DNA from: Erythrobacter sp. YJ-T3-07
GTDB taxonomy: Bacteria; Pseudomonadota; Alphaproteobacteria; Sphingomonadales; Sphingomonadaceae
DNA: 64,000 bases
Direction: 5' to 3'
NCBI RefSeq assembly: GCF_015999305.1
Contig: NZ_JAEAGP010000001.1
Location: 3,010,278-3,074,277 of the forward strand
A program made the translations under genes and the position numbers. The notes below the pieces were generated by a model. The model was not told where the DNA came from. It did not search any database and saw only the letters and a program-made list of their open reading frames with translations. Below are positions 9,464-16,693 of the stretch, piece after piece. Every line of letters starts with the position of its first letter. Position 1 is the first letter of the stretch.

Positions 9464-9672
9464 AGTTACACGCGCCTGCGCAGGCGGTGGCACTTGTCAT
9501 TCTTCGGAGTACGGCGCGTGATTAGGTTGTTTTGGCGCGCAATCCTGCGCTTCGCTCCCACGCGCTCGCTTCATGATGAATATCGGCAGCGCCCGGGCGT
9601 GTCCTCGCGCTTCCTTTATCCCGGCGAACAAGCGACGGTTAGCGGCGTCTGCTGGCTCATCAAGGATGAGGG

Positions 9673-9870
9673 CTAGCAATGGTATCGGTCAGCAATGTGG
9701 TCGTTGAAATAGGTCCCTTTGGAACCGGCGGCCAGCAAGCCTTCCCATACTCGGTTAGGCACCCCGCAGTAATCGTAAGGTTTCCCGCGTGGAAACCAAA
9801 TTGTCAGTCGCTGCGTCGATGGCTCGTACTCTGCGCGCTTGATCGCTCTCGACTCTGGGAAATACGGCAT
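9673..9870 (-). CDS. KTSC domain protein (transposon cargo)
   Basis: Protein of 65 residues starting at ATG 9870 (MPYFPESRAIKRAEYEP). The pattern of an Ala-Ile-rich N-terminus, LTIWFPRGKPYDYCGVP, VWEGLLAAGSKGTYFN and a final Tyr matches the KTSC domain, a small domain often found in phage and mobile-element proteins and sometimes fused to lysyl-tRNA-synthetase-like proteins. Its biochemical role is not known. It is the first gene inside the left end of the transposon and is read outwards. Confidence 0.7.
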   Translation of the reverse strand: MPYFPESRAIKRAEYEPSTQRLTIWFPRGKPYDYCGVPNRVWEGLLAAGSKGTYFNDHIADRYHC

Positions 9871-9937
9871 CGTCTCAACTCCCCTAACCAGGGAGGGGGC
9901 ATACCACACCCTAAACTGACTCCACAGCCGGGGCGGG

Positions 9938-10621
9938 ATGGGGCAGACAGGCGCGATGGTGGGCGTATTTTCCTACATCGGGCAACTCTTGGAGTTTGCT
10001 TTGCGAGGCTCTGTTCGCCAAGCCGACAAGTGGCAGATTATAGGAGCTACGGCGCTACCAAGCTTGCTCTTGGGGGTGGCGTTCCAGTTGGCGGGCCTAG
10101 CTGTGCCTGTAATTGAGGCGGCTGAGTTTCCCACATACTTGGGATACGGTCTAATCGCCTGGATTGCGATTAGGTTCTTCTTGATCGGGCCATATGCCCT
10201 CTACAATGAACAATTAGCGGAAACGGCGCAGCTTAGGTTGGAGCTAAGCAAGCCGGAGCGCATGATCTTAGAACATTTGGCTAAAAAGAAGGCCAAAAAC
10301 CGGATCAAACTTCTGACCCTTTTGAAGGAACTCTACAATTCAGGATTCGACTACAAGAAGGCAGGTACATTCCAAGGCTATAGGTATTTTAATGAGGCCT
10401 CCCACCTAATACCGGTGACCGGCCTTGACCCGCGCCTCCTCAACCCCGTTGTCGTTCTTTTAAAGGCGGTTGAATTTCGTTTTGAAAATGAGCTGATCGG
10501 AAATTGGATCACCGACTTGGAATGTCTGAGAGGAATTATGGACTACATTGATGGCCGAGTTACAATCGAAGATCTTCTACTCCGATGGCCAAAAGACACT
10601 GAACTAAAAAAACCGCAGTGA
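9938..10621 (+). CDS. Two-helix membrane protein of unknown function (transposon cargo)
   Basis: Unrecognised 227-residue protein. Two hydrophobic segments are seen near residues 38-58 (LPSLLLGVAFQLAGLAVPVI) and 68-90 (LGYGLIAWIAIRFFLIGPYA), followed by a charged cytoplasmic-type part rich in Lys and Leu. Codon and base use is clearly more AT-rich than in the surrounding chromosome, which indicates foreign origin. A second possible start lies at 9956 (MVGVFSY). Its 3' end overlaps the convergent DUF6471 gene by 62 bp. Confidence 0.6.
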   Translation: MGQTGAMVGVFSYIGQLLEFALRGSVRQADKWQIIGATALPSLLLGVAFQLAGLAVPVIEAAEFPTYLGYGLIAWIAIRFFLIGPYALYNEQLAETAQLRLELSKPERMILEHLAKKKAKNRIKLLTLLKELYNSGFDYKKAGTFQGYRYFNEASHLIPVTGLDPRLLNPVVVLLKAVEFRFENELIGNWITDLECLRGIMDYIDGRVTIEDLLLRWPKDTELKKPQ

Positions 10622-10787
10622 ATTTACCCCGGCTGATCTTATTCCTGATATTCGGCTCAGAGTCCATCACGCCGATGTCAGCCAGCTTGCCCACTAGCTC
10701 CGCATAGGTAACGTTCTGTCGCTTAAGCTCCACCTTGAGGAGCGTTTTAACCCGCTCCTCCCATTGCTTGTCCTGCACGTCCGCCAT
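10560..10787 (-). CDS. DUF6471 domain protein (transposon cargo)
   Basis: Protein of 75 residues from ATG 10787 (MADVQDKQWEERVKTLLK), with AGGAGA nine bases upstream. The pattern W..RVK.LLK.EL.....TYAELV..L, NIRNKISRGKF and a final hydrophobic VQCLLAIG segment is that of DUF6471, a small helix-turn-helix-like family. It is divergent from the transposase over 103 bp, so it could regulate transposase expression; that is inference. The gene overlaps the end of the membrane-protein gene on the other strand. Confidence 0.7.
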   Translation of the reverse strand: MADVQDKQWEERVKTLLKVELKRQNVTYAELVGKLADIGVMDSEPNIRNKISRGKFTAVFLVQCLLAIGVEDLRL

Positions 10788-10833
10788 GTCGTCTCCTATG
10801 GTATTTATATCATCATAGGCGATGCATTTGCAC

Positions 10834-10862
10834 TTTACAAGATGCAGCGGTGTCTCTATATA
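10834..10862 (+). promoter_or_regulatory. Putative sigma-70 promoter of the transposase
   Basis: TTTACA at 10834-10839 and TATATA at 10857-10862 are separated by exactly 17 bp and sit 29 bp before the transposase ATG. Three GATGCA hexamers (10821, 10841, 10864) lie over and around it, a candidate operator. Confidence 0.5.
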
Positions 10863-10890
10863 CGATGCATACGCAACGGATATAGTTACA

Positions 10891-11844
10891 ATGGCACAGC
10901 ACTTCCTCCTCTCCGCTAAGGCTCGCACCCTCTCCCTCGCGAAGGTTTTCAAGATGGGCGAGGATGCGGCTTACGGTGTGTTCTGCGATATGCGCTGGCC
11001 GGAAACCGATGGGGAGCCGATCTGCCCGCGTTGCGGCTGCACGGAAGCCTATCACATTTCGACCCGCCGCAAGTTCAAGTGCGTTGCCTGCCATCACCAG
11101 TTCAGCGTCACCAGCGGCACGATCTTTGCCTCGCGCAAGCTGTCCTACACCGACCTGCTGGCGGCAATCGTGCTGTTCGTGAACGGCGCGAAGGGTATCA
11201 GCGCGCTACAGGCGAGCCGCGATCTGGACGTTCAGTACAAGACCGCCTTCGTGCTGTTCCACAAGCTGCGCGAAGCGATGCAGCGCGAGTTCGCGGACGC
11301 CAAGCTAGAGGGCACCGTGGAAATCGACGGCGGCTATTTCGGTGGTTACGTGAAGCCGGAAAACCGGAAGGCCGACCGCAAGGACCGCCGCCTGTCGTTC
11401 AACCGTTCGGGCAAGCGCCAGTGCGTCGTCATCATGCGTGAGCGCAAAGGCCGCTCGCTTCCCTTCGTGGTCCGTAACGAAGGCGATGCAGTTCCGTTCG
11501 TGCGCGACCACGTTGCCAACCTCGCCACGATCCACGCTGACGAAGGTTCGGGCTGGGATGCGCTGCACGCTGGCTGGGATACCCGCCGCGTCAATCACTC
11601 GATCGCTTTCAAGGATGAAGGTGTCTGCACCAACCAAGCGGAAAGCTATTTCAGCCGCCTGCGCCGCATGGAAACTGGCACGCACCACCATATCGCAGGT
11701 CCGTATCTCTACGCCTACGCCGGGGAAGCGGCATGGCGTGAGGATAACCGCCGCGTTGATAACGGCGGTCAGGCGATGAAGCTGGCGTTTGGTGCGATGG
11801 CTAGCCGCCAGAGCCGCACTTGGGCGGGTTATTGGCAGCGGTGA
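10891..11844 (+). CDS. IS1595-family transposase
   Basis: DDE transposase of 317 residues from ATG 10891 (MAQHFLLSAKARTL). The N-terminal zinc ribbon has Cys45/Cys48 (CPRC) and Cys64/Cys67 (CVAC), followed by FSVTSGTIFASRKL. The catalytic triad can be placed at Asp146 (EIDGGYFGG), Asp217 (IHADEGSGWD) and Glu251 (TNQAESYFSRLRR). These are the features of the IS1595/ISXO2-like group. All motifs are intact, so the enzyme is probably active. An upstream Met at 10822 is in frame but lies within the promoter region and is not favoured. Confidence 0.93.
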   Translation: MAQHFLLSAKARTLSLAKVFKMGEDAAYGVFCDMRWPETDGEPICPRCGCTEAYHISTRRKFKCVACHHQFSVTSGTIFASRKLSYTDLLAAIVLFVNGAKGISALQASRDLDVQYKTAFVLFHKLREAMQREFADAKLEGTVEIDGGYFGGYVKPENRKADRKDRRLSFNRSGKRQCVVIMRERKGRSLPFVVRNEGDAVPFVRDHVANLATIHADEGSGWDALHAGWDTRRVNHSIAFKDEGVCTNQAESYFSRLRRMETGTHHHIAGPYLYAYAGEAAWREDNRRVDNGGQAMKLAFGAMASRQSRTWAGYWQR

Positions 11845-12278
11845 TTGCAAGCGTTACAAATTTGTCGTTGCAATCTCGAATCAAAGAGAACACAAAGGTG
11901 ACGGCCCGCCGCGAGGTGGTCTGGCTATCCGAACCCGGGGTTAGCGGGTCGGATAAGACCGACAGTGAGAGCACACATGCTCCCACTTGCCGAACCGAAA
12001 GCGCCAGTAATCAATAACTGACACAGCTTTCGGCCACGCGCACGATACACGCATCGACTTTCTCCTGTGGGTCCGGGGTAAAAGCCCCGGGCTCCGGGAC
12101 GCCCCATGCGCCCCGGGCCGCATCAGCGCGCCATGGGGCTATCAGGAAAAAGACGGCGGACCGTCGCGTTCGATTATGCGGTAAACAGGCCACAAGAGTC
12201 GAATCTTTCGCAGCGATTCACCAACAAAAGCGGTAGAACATGTTGCGACTGCGGCAAAAATACAACACGCCGCAAGAA

Positions 12279-12316
12279 TTATATAAAGGCTTCTTTATAT
12301 AAGGATTTCTTTATAT
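12279..12316. repeat. 16-bp tandem repeat TTATATAAAGGCTTCT, 2.4 copies
   Basis: Two 16-bp units (12279-12294 and 12295-12310, 14 of 16 bases identical) and a third partial unit TTATAT (12311-12316). It is very AT-rich in a GC-rich context and directly precedes a GTG-initiated tiny ORF, so it may act as promoter or protein-binding site. Confidence 0.6.
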
Positions 12317-12317
12317 C

Positions 12318-12401
12318 GTGCGCCTCCGCCTGGAATTCGCCTTTCTGCTAGCCCTGTCGCTGCTAGGCTTGGCGCTGTGGGCGCTTAGCTGGATGCAATA
12401 A
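12318..12401 (+). CDS. Possible 27-residue single-helix membrane peptide
   Basis: GTG at 12318 opens a 27-codon frame whose product is almost one hydrophobic helix (EFAFLLALSLLGLALWALSW) with two Arg at the N-terminus, which suits a small inner-membrane peptide. It has no clear ribosome site and starts one base after the tandem repeats. A rho-independent-like hairpin starts at its stop codon. It could be chance; the hydrophobic pattern and placement are the only support. Confidence 0.3.
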   Translation: MRLRLEFAFLLALSLLGLALWALSWMQ

Positions 12402-12431
12402 GACCGCCCCGCGTTGCTGCGCGGGACGGTC
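12402..12431. terminator. Strong hairpin between transposon cargo genes
   Basis: Stem GACCGCCCCGCG / CGCGGGACGGTC with one mismatch and loop TTGCTG. It can serve as terminator for either strand, although no long T tract follows. Confidence 0.5.
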
Positions 12432-12460
12432 TGTGAGCGCCGGAAGGGGTGCCCCGCCCC

Positions 12461-12907
12461 TTAGGTACCCGCGATAGACCAGCGCAGCAATCCCTTGCGG
12501 TCGTCCGCGACCTTTTCCGACGATACCAGCCCCCGGTTGCGTAGATCGCGCAGCGCGGCTCCTATGCGCTTCTGCATGGCCTTCGCCAGCGCCTTGTCGT
12601 TCGGGTTCAAGTCTCGCTGGGCCATAAGGCGGATCGTGAGCGCCCGCCCGTCCATCGTGCCCTCTTTGCGCAGGGTTTCGAGTATGCCCCGCGTTACCTG
12701 TCCCTTGAAGGCGTGAGCGCGTGGCGGGAGCGGCTTCGGCTTGATCTGCTCCAGCACAATGTCGGGATCGAACATGACCAGCGTGGCGTCCACATGCTCT
12801 AGGTCTATCATCGCCTGCCGTAGCTGGTCCTGTAAAGCGTCTATCTGACCTGCGATTTCCCCGCGCTTCTCACGTAGGGCGCTTACTGTGTTCGGGCGTG
12901 TAACCAT
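12461..12907 (-). CDS. Uncharacterised 148-residue protein (transposon cargo)
   Basis: Starts at ATG 12907 (MVTRPNTVSALREKRGEIAG). Residues 8-45 are a heptad-like helical segment (EIAGQIDALQDQLRQAMIDL) suggesting a coiled coil. The C-terminal half (GILETLRKEG, IGAALRDLRNRGLV) has the helix-helix-wing rhythm of a winged helix. A DNA-binding role is inferred, not shown. It is read inwards from the right end of the transposon, starting 42 bp inside the terminal repeat, a position often taken by passenger genes. Confidence 0.65.
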   Translation of the reverse strand: MVTRPNTVSALREKRGEIAGQIDALQDQLRQAMIDLEHVDATLVMFDPDIVLEQIKPKPLPPRAHAFKGQVTRGILETLRKEGTMDGRALTIRLMAQRDLNPNDKALAKAMQKRIGAALRDLRNRGLVSSEKVADDRKGLLRWSIAGT

Positions 12908-12948
12908 GCGCGATACATAGGGGATTGCGGGCGATGGCATCTATCCCC

Positions 12949-12976
12949 GTCTTGGTGCGCTTGCTACATAATGCCG
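12949..12976. repeat. Right terminal inverted repeat of the IS1595-type element
   Basis: Exact reverse complement of 9436-9463. Its last bases contain an ATG (12971) that is in frame with the downstream comM fragment. Confidence 0.95.
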
Positions 12977-13576
12977 GAATTCCAGCGCCCGGTGCTCGAT
13001 TCCCTCCGCCAGCCGCTGGAGACCGGCAAGGTCGACGTCGCGCGCGCCAATGCGCATGTCAGCTTCCCCGCGCGGGTCCAGCTGATCGCGGCGATGAACC
13101 CGTGCCGTTGCGGCCACCTTGGTGATCCCTCGCTCGCCTGCAGCCGTGCGCCCAAATGCGCCGCCGACTACCAGAGCAAGGTCAGCGGCCCGATGCTCGA
13201 CCGGATCGACCTGCATGTGGAGGTGGAACCGGTCAGCGCTGCCGACCTTGCGCTGCCCCCGCCTGCCGAGGGGAGCGCCGAGGTCGCAGCGCGGGTCGCG
13301 GCGGCGCGCGGGCTACAGGGCAGGCGCGGCGAAGAGGCCGGCGTGCGCACCAATGCCGAGCTCGACGGTGACATGCTGGAGCGCTTCGCCACGCCGGACG
13401 AGGCAGGCCGCGCGCTGCTGATGCAGGCGGCTGAGGCGATGCGCCTCTCCGCGCGGTCATATGTGCGGGTGCTGCGGGTCGCGCGGACCATCGCCGACCT
13501 TTCGCATAGCGAGCAGATCGGCCGGGTCCACGTGGCCGAGGCGCTCAGCTACCGGCGGCAGGCACCGCGCGCCTAG
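12971..13576 (+). pseudogene. comM: comM/yifB 3' part, after transposon insertion
   Basis: C-terminal 197 codons of comM, continuing QRPVLDSLRQPLETGKVDVA with the sensor/arginine-finger region, the Cys-rich loop NPCRCGHLGDP...CSRAP, and the C-terminal Mg-chelatase-like helical domain. The ATG contributed by the element's right end (12971) is in frame and would give a 201-residue product (MPEFQRP...), but no ribosome site is evident. The host codons start at 12985 and include the tail of split codon 306. It cannot work without the Walker A half. Confidence 0.92.
12977..12984. repeat. Target-site duplication, right copy (GAATTCCA)
   Basis: Second copy of the 8-bp sequence at 9428-9435, directly abutting the right terminal repeat. 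Confidence 0.95.
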
Positions 13577-13663
13577 CCTCCAGCCCGATCGTGGGAATGG
13601 GATTGCAAAGTTGCCGTCCGCCCCATAGCCCTCCCCCGCAAAAGATACAGGAGAGGGTGGACT

Positions 13664-15922
13664 ATGAGGATGATCGGTTGGGCGGCATTGGCCGCAGCGG
13701 CTGTTACCGGGGTTGCGGCGCAGGCGCAGGACGATCTCGACGCGACGATCGTGCGCACCGACTACGGCATTCCGCATGTGACGGCGGATAGCTGGGAGGG
13801 GATCGGCTACGGCGTCGCCTATGCCTATGCGCAGGACAACTTCTGCCTGCTGGCAGAGGAGTTCGTGACCATCCGGGGCGAGCGCTCGATGTATTTCGGG
13901 CCCGAGGGCAAGGTGCTCCACGGGTCTCAGGAGGTCGACAACCTCAGTTCCGACGTCTTCATGCGCTCCGTGATCGACCTGCCGCGTCTGCGTGCCGGCG
14001 CGGGCGCCCAGGGGCGCGAGGCGAACCTTCTCGCAGCAGGCTATGTCGCCGGGTACAACCGCTTCCTGCGTGACGCTGGCACCGAAGGCATCCCCGCCGA
14101 ATGCCGGGGCAAGCCGTGGGTCAAGCCGATCACCAACGACGACATGCTGCGCCTGACCGAGAAGCAGATGCTGCTGGCGAGCGGGATGCCGTTCCTCCCC
14201 GCGATCGCCAACGCCGCGCCTCCGGGTGTGCCCACGCAGGCCTCCGCGATGGACCTGCCCGAGCGGGAGGACATGGGCGTCGGCTCCAACGGCTGGGCCT
14301 TCGGCGGCGAGGCGACCGAGGACGGGCGCGGGATGGTCATCGGCAACCCGCATTTCCCGTGGCAGGGGCCCAACCGCTTCTGGCAGGTCCACGCCACCAT
14401 CCCCGGCAAGCTCGACGTGATGGGCAGCACGCTGGCGGGCGGCCCGATCCCGACGCTGGGCTTCAACCGCGACATCGCGTGGACCCACACGGTCACCGCC
14501 GCGCGGCATTTCACGCTGTTCCAGCTTGCGCTCGATCCGGCGGACCCGACCCGGTACCTGGTCGATGGCAAGCCGATGGAGATGACCACGCGCACCGTCA
14601 GCGTGCCGATGCCCGATGGGGCGGAGCCGGTGGAGCGCACGCTCTATTCGACCATCTACGGCCCCCTCGTGGCGATGCCGCAGGTCGGCCTCGCGTGGAC
14701 CGACAAAATGGCCTTCTCGATGCGCGACGCGAACAGCGCCAACCAGCGTGCGCTGGGCACCTGGGTGCGGATCGCGCAGGCGACCAATGTCGACGACGTG
14801 CGCAAGGCGGTGACCGAGACGCTGGGCATTCCCTGGGTCAACACGATCGTCGCCGACCGTTACGGCAATGCGCTGCACGCCGATGTCACTTCGGTGCCCA
14901 ACGTCTCGGCCGAGAAGGTCGCGGAGTGCGCCACGCCCTTCTCCGGCCTTGTCGCCTCGCGCCTGACGCTGCTCGACGGCACGCGTTCCGAGTGCAACTG
15001 GACCGTCACCAAGGGCACGCCCGTCCCCGGCCTGCTGCCCGCCAGCGAGCAGGCGATCCAGCAGCGCCGCGATTCGGTGACCAACAGCAACGACAGCTAC
15101 TGGCTGAGCAATGCGAGCGCACCCAACAAGCAGCTCTCCCCCATCCTTGGCGCATGGGGCGAGCCGGTGACGCTGCGCACCCGCGCCAACTTCCAGGAGA
15201 CCGACGCGGTGCTGGCGATCGGCCCGCTGACCCGCGAGCGCGCGCAGGCGCTGGCCTTCTCCAACCGCAGCCTCGCGGCGGAGATGGTGGTCGACCCGCT
15301 GCTATCCATCTGCGAGGCCGAACCGGCGGCGAAGGCCGCGTGCGGCGTGCTGGCGGGGTGGGACCGCCGGGTCGAGATCGACAGTCGCGGCGCGTTCCTG
15401 TTCACCACATTCTGGGACAAGGTGAGCAAGCGCCCCGACCTGTGGAGCACCCCGTTCGACCCTGCCGACCCGGTCAACACCCCGCGCGATCTCAACACGC
15501 AAGGCGAGGCGGGCACCAAGCTGCTCGCCGCGCTGGTCGAGGCGGCGGGCGAGGTCGAGGCGAAGGGCATCGCGCTCGACGCGCCGTGGGGCGAGGTCCA
15601 GTTCGCACCGCGCAACGGCACGCGGATCCCGATCCATGGCGGGCCGGGCGATGCGGGCATCCTCAACGTGCAGTACGCCAACCCGATCGAGGGCGGCATC
15701 ACCCCGTTCCACGGGACCAGCTACATCCAGATCGTCGGCTTCGACGAGGACGGGCCGGTGGCCGACGCGATCCTGAGCTATTCGCAATCGACCAACCCTG
15801 CCTCCCCGCACTACGCGGACCAGACCGAAGCCTACGCGATCAAGGCCTGGAACCGCCTGCCCTTCTCCGCAGAGGAGATCGAGGCCGCGCGGCAGGGCGA
15901 CGTGCTGCGAATCGAGGAGTGA
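13664..15922 (+). CDS. Penicillin acylase family Ntn-hydrolase (N-acyl amide acylase)
   Basis: Exported 752-residue proenzyme. A signal peptide (WAALAAAAVTGVAAQA) is followed by the alpha part starting IVRTDYGIPHVTA, a spacer, and the autocleavage site in GVGSNGWAFGG, where the Ser would become the N-terminal nucleophile of the beta subunit. NPHFPWQGPNRFW and the late Asn/Arg segments are typical of the beta chain. Family members cleave penicillins, acyl-homoserine lactones or other acyl amides in the periplasm; the substrate cannot be told. An AGGAGAGGG ribosome site precedes the ATG. Confidence 0.88.
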   Translation: MRMIGWAALAAAAVTGVAAQAQDDLDATIVRTDYGIPHVTADSWEGIGYGVAYAYAQDNFCLLAEEFVTIRGERSMYFGPEGKVLHGSQEVDNLSSDVFMRSVIDLPRLRAGAGAQGREANLLAAGYVAGYNRFLRDAGTEGIPAECRGKPWVKPITNDDMLRLTEKQMLLASGMPFLPAIANAAPPGVPTQASAMDLPEREDMGVGSNGWAFGGEATEDGRGMVIGNPHFPWQGPNRFWQVHATIPGKLDVMGSTLAGGPIPTLGFNRDIAWTHTVTAARHFTLFQLALDPADPTRYLVDGKPMEMTTRTVSVPMPDGAEPVERTLYSTIYGPLVAMPQVGLAWTDKMAFSMRDANSANQRALGTWVRIAQATNVDDVRKAVTETLGIPWVNTIVADRYGNALHADVTSVPNVSAEKVAECATPFSGLVASRLTLLDGTRSECNWTVTKGTPVPGLLPASEQAIQQRRDSVTNSNDSYWLSNASAPNKQLSPILGAWGEPVTLRTRANFQETDAVLAIGPLTRERAQALAFSNRSLAAEMVVDPLLSICEAEPAAKAACGVLAGWDRRVEIDSRGAFLFTTFWDKVSKRPDLWSTPFDPADPVNTPRDLNTQGEAGTKLLAALVEAAGEVEAKGIALDAPWGEVQFAPRNGTRIPIHGGPGDAGILNVQYANPIEGGITPFHGTSYIQIVGFDEDGPVADAILSYSQSTNPASPHYADQTEAYAIKAWNRLPFSAEEIEAARQGDVLRIEE

Positions 15923-16105
15923 GCAAGGCGTGCCGGGGCCGGCCGGAGGGTCGGCCCTGACACACCTGACACACAGTCCAGGGGGCAAAAACCTGCGGGC
16001 CTTTCGGGGCGGGTTTCCGGCGGCAGGTCGACGGTGTGAATGAGCGCTGTCCGGGGCAGTCAGAGCGGCATGTGTAGGACAGAAATATATGGGGGGAGAT
16101 TAGGC

Positions 16106-16597
16106 ATGTTTTGCCCGAGCGCGGCAGACTGGGGCAATGTAGCGGACTGGGTATCTGGACTTGGCGCGCTCTTGGCAGTGATCGTGGCATTACGGATCGC
16201 GGGTACCGAGCGGAGGTCTGCAGCTCACTTACGGACCATTGAGGCCAACGAGGCCCTTGAGAGGAGATCTCAGATCAAAAGTGAAGCGATCCGAATCGCA
16301 GGGGCAATTGAGGCTGAAGCATTGTCCTACTTTCAGCTCAGTTCGCTTGGAGGCGGAGATAGCGAAGCGAAGAAGCATGAGGTGATAGCGACAATCAAAT
16401 CCGTTCGCAGCCAATTAGAGGCTCTGCAGAATTTTCCGATGAATGATCCTCGCCTTTTCACCGAAATTGGAAGAATGGTTCATGAGAGCAGAATTGAGCC
16501 GAACGCCGCGCTCCAAAGCACCTCACACTTTGGGCTGACAATGAAGCATCTCGCGGAAGGTATCGCAGCCCGTCGCAATGCCATGGTCCAATTATAG
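16106..16597 (+). CDS. Small membrane-anchored protein of unknown function
   Basis: Unrecognised protein of 163 residues. The start at ATG 16106 follows GGGGGGAG at good distance. One N-terminal helix (WVSGLGALLAVIVALRIAG, about residues 14-32) is followed by a charged helical region. The layout W...ADW.SGLGALLAVIVAL resembles many short one-helix proteins found in accessory regions. Base composition is lower in GC than its neighbours, and AT-rich sequence follows to 16690, so it may have been acquired. Confidence 0.6.
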   Translation: MFCPSAADWGNVADWVSGLGALLAVIVALRIAGTERRSAAHLRTIEANEALERRSQIKSEAIRIAGAIEAEALSYFQLSSLGGGDSEAKKHEVIATIKSVRSQLEALQNFPMNDPRLFTEIGRMVHESRIEPNAALQSTSHFGLTMKHLAEGIAARRNAMVQL

Positions 16598-16693
16598 AAT
16601 TGCGGATTCTCTATAAAACTAGACCCTTTAATCGAATTATGGCTTATAATTTCCTAAGAAGGCGACTCAACTCGGCGTTTCTATACAATTGAG

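Larger units (their letters stand above)
11845..12460. other. Long region of the transposon without a confident gene
   Basis: About 600 bp between the transposase and the next cargo gene. It holds an imperfect inverted repeat CCGAAAGC...GCTTTCGG near 11994-12036 that may end transposase transcription, a G/C-rich palindromic stretch near 12075-12140, a 16-bp tandem repeat at 12279-12316, a tiny hydrophobic ORF at 12318 and a hairpin at 12402-12431. No protein-coding frame with convincing codon use or homology is seen outside these. Confidence 0.5.
9436..12976. mobile_element. IS1595-family transposon with cargo genes, 3541 bp, in comM
   Basis: Bounded by perfect 28-bp terminal inverted repeats (9436-9463 and 12949-12976, outer end CGGCATTATGTAGC) and an 8-bp target duplication. 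It contains an IS1595-type zinc-ribbon DDE transposase (10891-11844). At about 3.5 kb it is much longer than the 1-kb transposase needs; the rest is cargo: a KTSC protein, a two-helix membrane protein, a DUF6471 protein, a tiny hydrophobic ORF and a 148-residue protein. Base composition of the 9.9-10.6 kb cargo is clearly more AT-rich than the host genes. Perfect ends, an intact transposase and a clean duplication suggest recent insertion. Confidence 0.93.

Noticed and set aside
9494..9676. 60-codon ORFs on both strands at the left end of the transposon
   Set aside because: Both start with TTG, lack ribosome sites and cannot be told apart; no homology pattern.
12106..12351. 81-codon ORF in the transposon spacer
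   Set aside because: It crosses a palindrome and the tandem repeats and has no protein-like pattern.
14101..15960. 619-codon plus-strand frame within the acylase gene
   Set aside because: Shifted frame of the acylase; Arg/Ala/Gly-rich without motifs.
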